Shown here: positions 31,103-32,446 of the stretch, in pieces
Layout: each line of letters begins with the position of its first letter
Position numbering within the stretch: position 1 is the stretch's first letter
From: an uncultured Ruminococcus sp.
GTDB taxonomy: Bacteria; Bacillota; Clostridia; Oscillospirales; Ruminococcaceae
Direction: 5' to 3'
Assembly: GCA_945877315.1 (NCBI GenBank)
Contig: CAMCRP010000037.1
Location: forward strand, 1-32,446
DNA: 32,446 bases
The notes under the pieces: generated by a model
Seen by the model: only the letters and a program-made list of their open reading frames with translations
Told to the model about the DNA's origin: nothing
The model's database searches: none
Made by a program: the position numbers and the translations under genes

Positions 31103-31159
31103 AAGAATGACCCACCTTTATTCCGTCAGCCTTTCACGCTCTGCCGCTCTTCTCTGATG

Positions 31160-31534
31160 TCATTCAAAGAAGAACCTGTTACCGCTGCTTCTGAGCGTCA
31201 CACGGCGGGGAAAGGCGTTCATCTTCTTAATCTGCTGACAGACGTAGAGAATATCGGTTGAACCCGTGAAGAACTTCTTCGCTTCGCTCTCAGGGCTGTC
31301 TTTCTGAGGCTTGATTTTAACAAGCGTTTGACCTGACTTGCCCTTTGCCTTGCTGAAACGTGTCTGAACGTCTTCAAGGAAGTCAACGACCCAAAATTGA
31401 GTGTTGACGAGCTTTGACTGTGTTGTTTCGTCACAGTTGAAAGAGCGGCTTCGCTCGTCACGGGGTATTTTCAGGAAAGCGAGGCTTCCGTCATCCTCAC
31501 TACTGTCTATCTTTCTGATGTTATCTTCTGCCAT
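31160..31534 (-). CDS. DGR accessory protein candidate
   Basis: A 124-aa protein encoded between the target gene and the template repeat, where accessory proteins (for example Avd, about 128 aa) are normally found. It has an acidic N-terminus (MAEDNIRKIDSSEDDG), a central segment with NTQFWVVDFLEDVQTRF and a Lys-rich stretch (KAKGKSGQTLVKIKPQK), and a C-terminal beta strand (PRRVTLRSSGNRFFF). Known Avd is a four-helix bundle, and this sequence looks more beta-containing, so it may be a different class of nucleic-acid-binding accessory. The function is inferred from position, length and basic character. Confidence 0.68.
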   Translation of the reverse strand: MAEDNIRKIDSSEDDGSLAFLKIPRDERSRSFNCDETTQSKLVNTQFWVVDFLEDVQTRFSKAKGKSGQTLVKIKPQKDSPESEAKKFFTGSTDILYVCQQIKKMNAFPRRVTLRSSGNRFFFE

Positions 31535-31556
31535 AATCGTTATTCTTTCTTTGTGA

Positions 31557-31588
31557 CCCCGTCCCCCTGATGAGAGAGAGGGGCGGGG
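31557..31588 (-). terminator. Strong GC hairpin between target and accessory genes
   Basis: CCCCG (31557-31561) plus CCCC (31563-31566) pair with GGGG (31580-31583) plus CGGGG (31584-31588), nine pairs with one bulged T and a 13-nt loop. It lies 67 nt past the target-gene stop on the minus strand. No long T-run follows, so it may be a weak terminator or an mRNA-processing element. Confidence 0.4.
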
Positions 31589-31647
31589 CTTGGGTTAAAC
31601 AAATGGTTGGTTGCTCAGGGTGTTCAGACGGGGAACGCTGAACGCTG

Positions 31648-31662
31648 AGCGTGGGTTACGCT
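31648..31662 (-). promoter_or_regulatory. Small hairpin just downstream of the VR
   Basis: AGCGT-GGGTT-ACGCT (plus-strand reading) is a perfect 5-bp inverted repeat. It overlaps the target stop codon (31656-31658) and lies 12 nt beyond the VR end. In Bordetella phage BPP-1 a hairpin just after the VR promotes retrohoming, so a similar role is possible. Confidence 0.45.
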
Positions 31663-32446
31663 GTTGCGGGGATAAAGCAAAGGCGAGACCCGAAGGCCGT
31701 AGCCGAATCCGAGGGGGTGCTAGCCGAGAGCGCACAGGCGAGACCGTCACTCGCACCGCCAGACGCATTACCGCCGAACAGCACGCCACGCAACGTTTCT
31801 GTTGTTGGAATGTTCGTCCAGTGATAGTCACAGAAGAACTGAGTTGAACCGCCTCCGACAAGAGACGGCATAATTTCGCCCTCTTCTCCGAAGATGATTT
31901 CTTTCACAAGGCCATTTGTGCGTGCTTCATTGCCAACGTGGCGGTAACCCTCGTAACCGTTATCATTGAACAGGGTGGGGTCATCGCAGACGAACACTTT
32001 CGAGAGACCATCGCCGCCGTTTTCCTCGGTCGGGCTAATGCGCACGTTGATACCGTCAGTCCATTTCCAAATATGACCGAACGGGTTCTCAACGCCACGA
32101 TAACGGGGGACGTTTGAGGTCTTCAACTCTGAACCGTCTGCGTTATAGACGGTATAAGCCACAACGCCTGTGCTGTTACCGAGGGTGTCTGTGTGACCGC
32201 AAGGAACAAACGGGTTAGCACCGTTGAATGTTGACCATTCTGGATATGACCACTCAGACACGCCTGCTCCGAGACCGCCCTGACGATAGCCCTCAGAGGT
32301 CAGTTCAGCGTTGAAAGCCGCCTGAGAGTTGAGTGTGGCGTATTCAACCGTGAAGAGCCAAAAGAGAGCTTTGTGAACCTGATACAGGTAGCAGTTCCAT
32401 TCGCTGCTTCCGCTCTTGCGCTTTCGGGCTGCTGTGCGGAACGCCG
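31656..32446 (-). CDS. DGR variable target protein, C-type-lectin-like (5' end beyond window)
   Basis: Partial: 262 residues are readable and the frame stays open to the right edge (first whole codon at 32444). The segment starting at 32261 is only an internal GTG. Upstream residues include WNCYLYQVHKALFWLFTVEY and LTSEGYRQGGLG, followed by the NPFGHIWKWTDGINVRI and GVLFGGNA motifs of DGR target proteins with a C-type lectin/sulfatase-modifying fold. The C-terminal VR encodes the solvent-facing binding surface, followed by five more residues after the last VR-encoded codon. It is probably a phage receptor-binding or decoration protein; fold and role come from family knowledge. Confidence 0.9.
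   Translation of the reverse strand, partial: AFRTAARKRKSGSSEWNCYLYQVHKALFWLFTVEYATLNSQAAFNAELTSEGYRQGGLGAGVSEWSYPEWSTFNGANPFVPCGHTDTLGNSTGVVAYTVYNADGSELKTSNVPRYRGVENPFGHIWKWTDGINVRISPTEENGGDGLSKVFVCDDPTLFNDNGYEGYRHVGNEARTNGLVKEIIFGEEGEIMPSLVGGGSTQFFCDYHWTNIPTTETLRGVLFGGNASGGASDGLACALSASTPSDSATAFGSRLCFIPATA
31675..31789 (-). repeat. DGR variable repeat (VR)
   Basis: The VR copy of the template, in frame with the target protein C-terminus. Relative to the template, 19 substitutions (10 A-to-G, 5 A-to-C, 4 A-to-T on the coding strand) touch 13 codons and change 12 residues. No non-adenine difference and no indel are seen. Confidence 0.96.

Noticed and set aside
30867-31115. Open frame through the template repeat encoding a VR-like Asn-rich peptide
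   Set aside because: It starts with GTG and is open only because the TR copies the target gene frame. The TR is a template, not a gene.

Overview
The window is one continuous stretch of a temperate, tailed-phage genome from a Bacteroidota host (Bacteroides, Parabacteroides or a relative). Three things point to that host. Several start regions carry Bacteroidota-type promoters (TTTG about 19 nt upstream of TAnnTTTG). Most starts lack a Shine-Dalgarno site and instead follow A-rich leaders such as AAACAGCAA. Several genes belong to families I associate with Bacteroides prophages. No host gene is visible. The integrase and its probable attP sit between replication and lysis genes, not at a phage/host junction, so the sequence reads like the circular or otherwise unintegrated form.

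Layout, almost all transcribed leftward (minus strand). Positions 247-6045 are the packaging/head-entry module: terminase small and large subunits, portal, a small Cys-rich protein and a MuF-type head protein fused to a papain-fold toxin. A small plus-strand gene (50-250) faces the toxin end and is a candidate immunity gene. Positions 6042-8006 hold a phage S-adenosylmethionine decarboxylase-like protein and a ParB-N/DNA methyltransferase fusion. Positions 8095-18491 are the early replication/recombination block: PD-(D/E)XK nuclease, SSB-like protein, HhH-GPD-like TIGR02757 protein, primase-helicase, DUF4373-like replication protein, DEAH helicase, YqaJ exonuclease and a probable annealing protein, plus small regulators.

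The lysogeny switch is at about 18.49-18.65 kb, with overlapping face-to-face promoters and three copies of a TTTCCGA-centred site. To its right are four plus-strand genes: three XRE-like regulators and a secreted protein. The tyrosine integrase (20566-21747) converges on them. A roughly 350-bp region (21748-22098) with attP-like repeats and a terminator follows. Then come the leftward lysis genes (holin-like protein, amidase, unimolecular spanin), a 1590-aa collagen-like tail protein, and a complete diversity-generating retroelement (DGR). The DGR has a reverse transcriptase, template repeat (TR), accessory protein and a target protein whose C-terminal variable repeat (VR) differs from the TR at 19 positions, all of them template adenines. 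The target gene runs off the right edge.

The most notable systems are: (1) the adenine-mutagenesis DGR; (2) the MuF head protein-toxin with an opposite-strand candidate immunity gene that has its own near-leaderless promoter; (3) the decarboxylase-like gene translationally coupled to terminase; (4) two families of repeated, palindrome-bearing promoter elements (three copies near 5.4, 22.1 and 29.2 kb; two near 8.05 and 23.86 kb) that may coordinate late gene expression; and (5) a structured RNA with a terminator-like closing stem upstream of the DEAH helicase. All calls come from reading the sequence and family knowledge; no database search was run.
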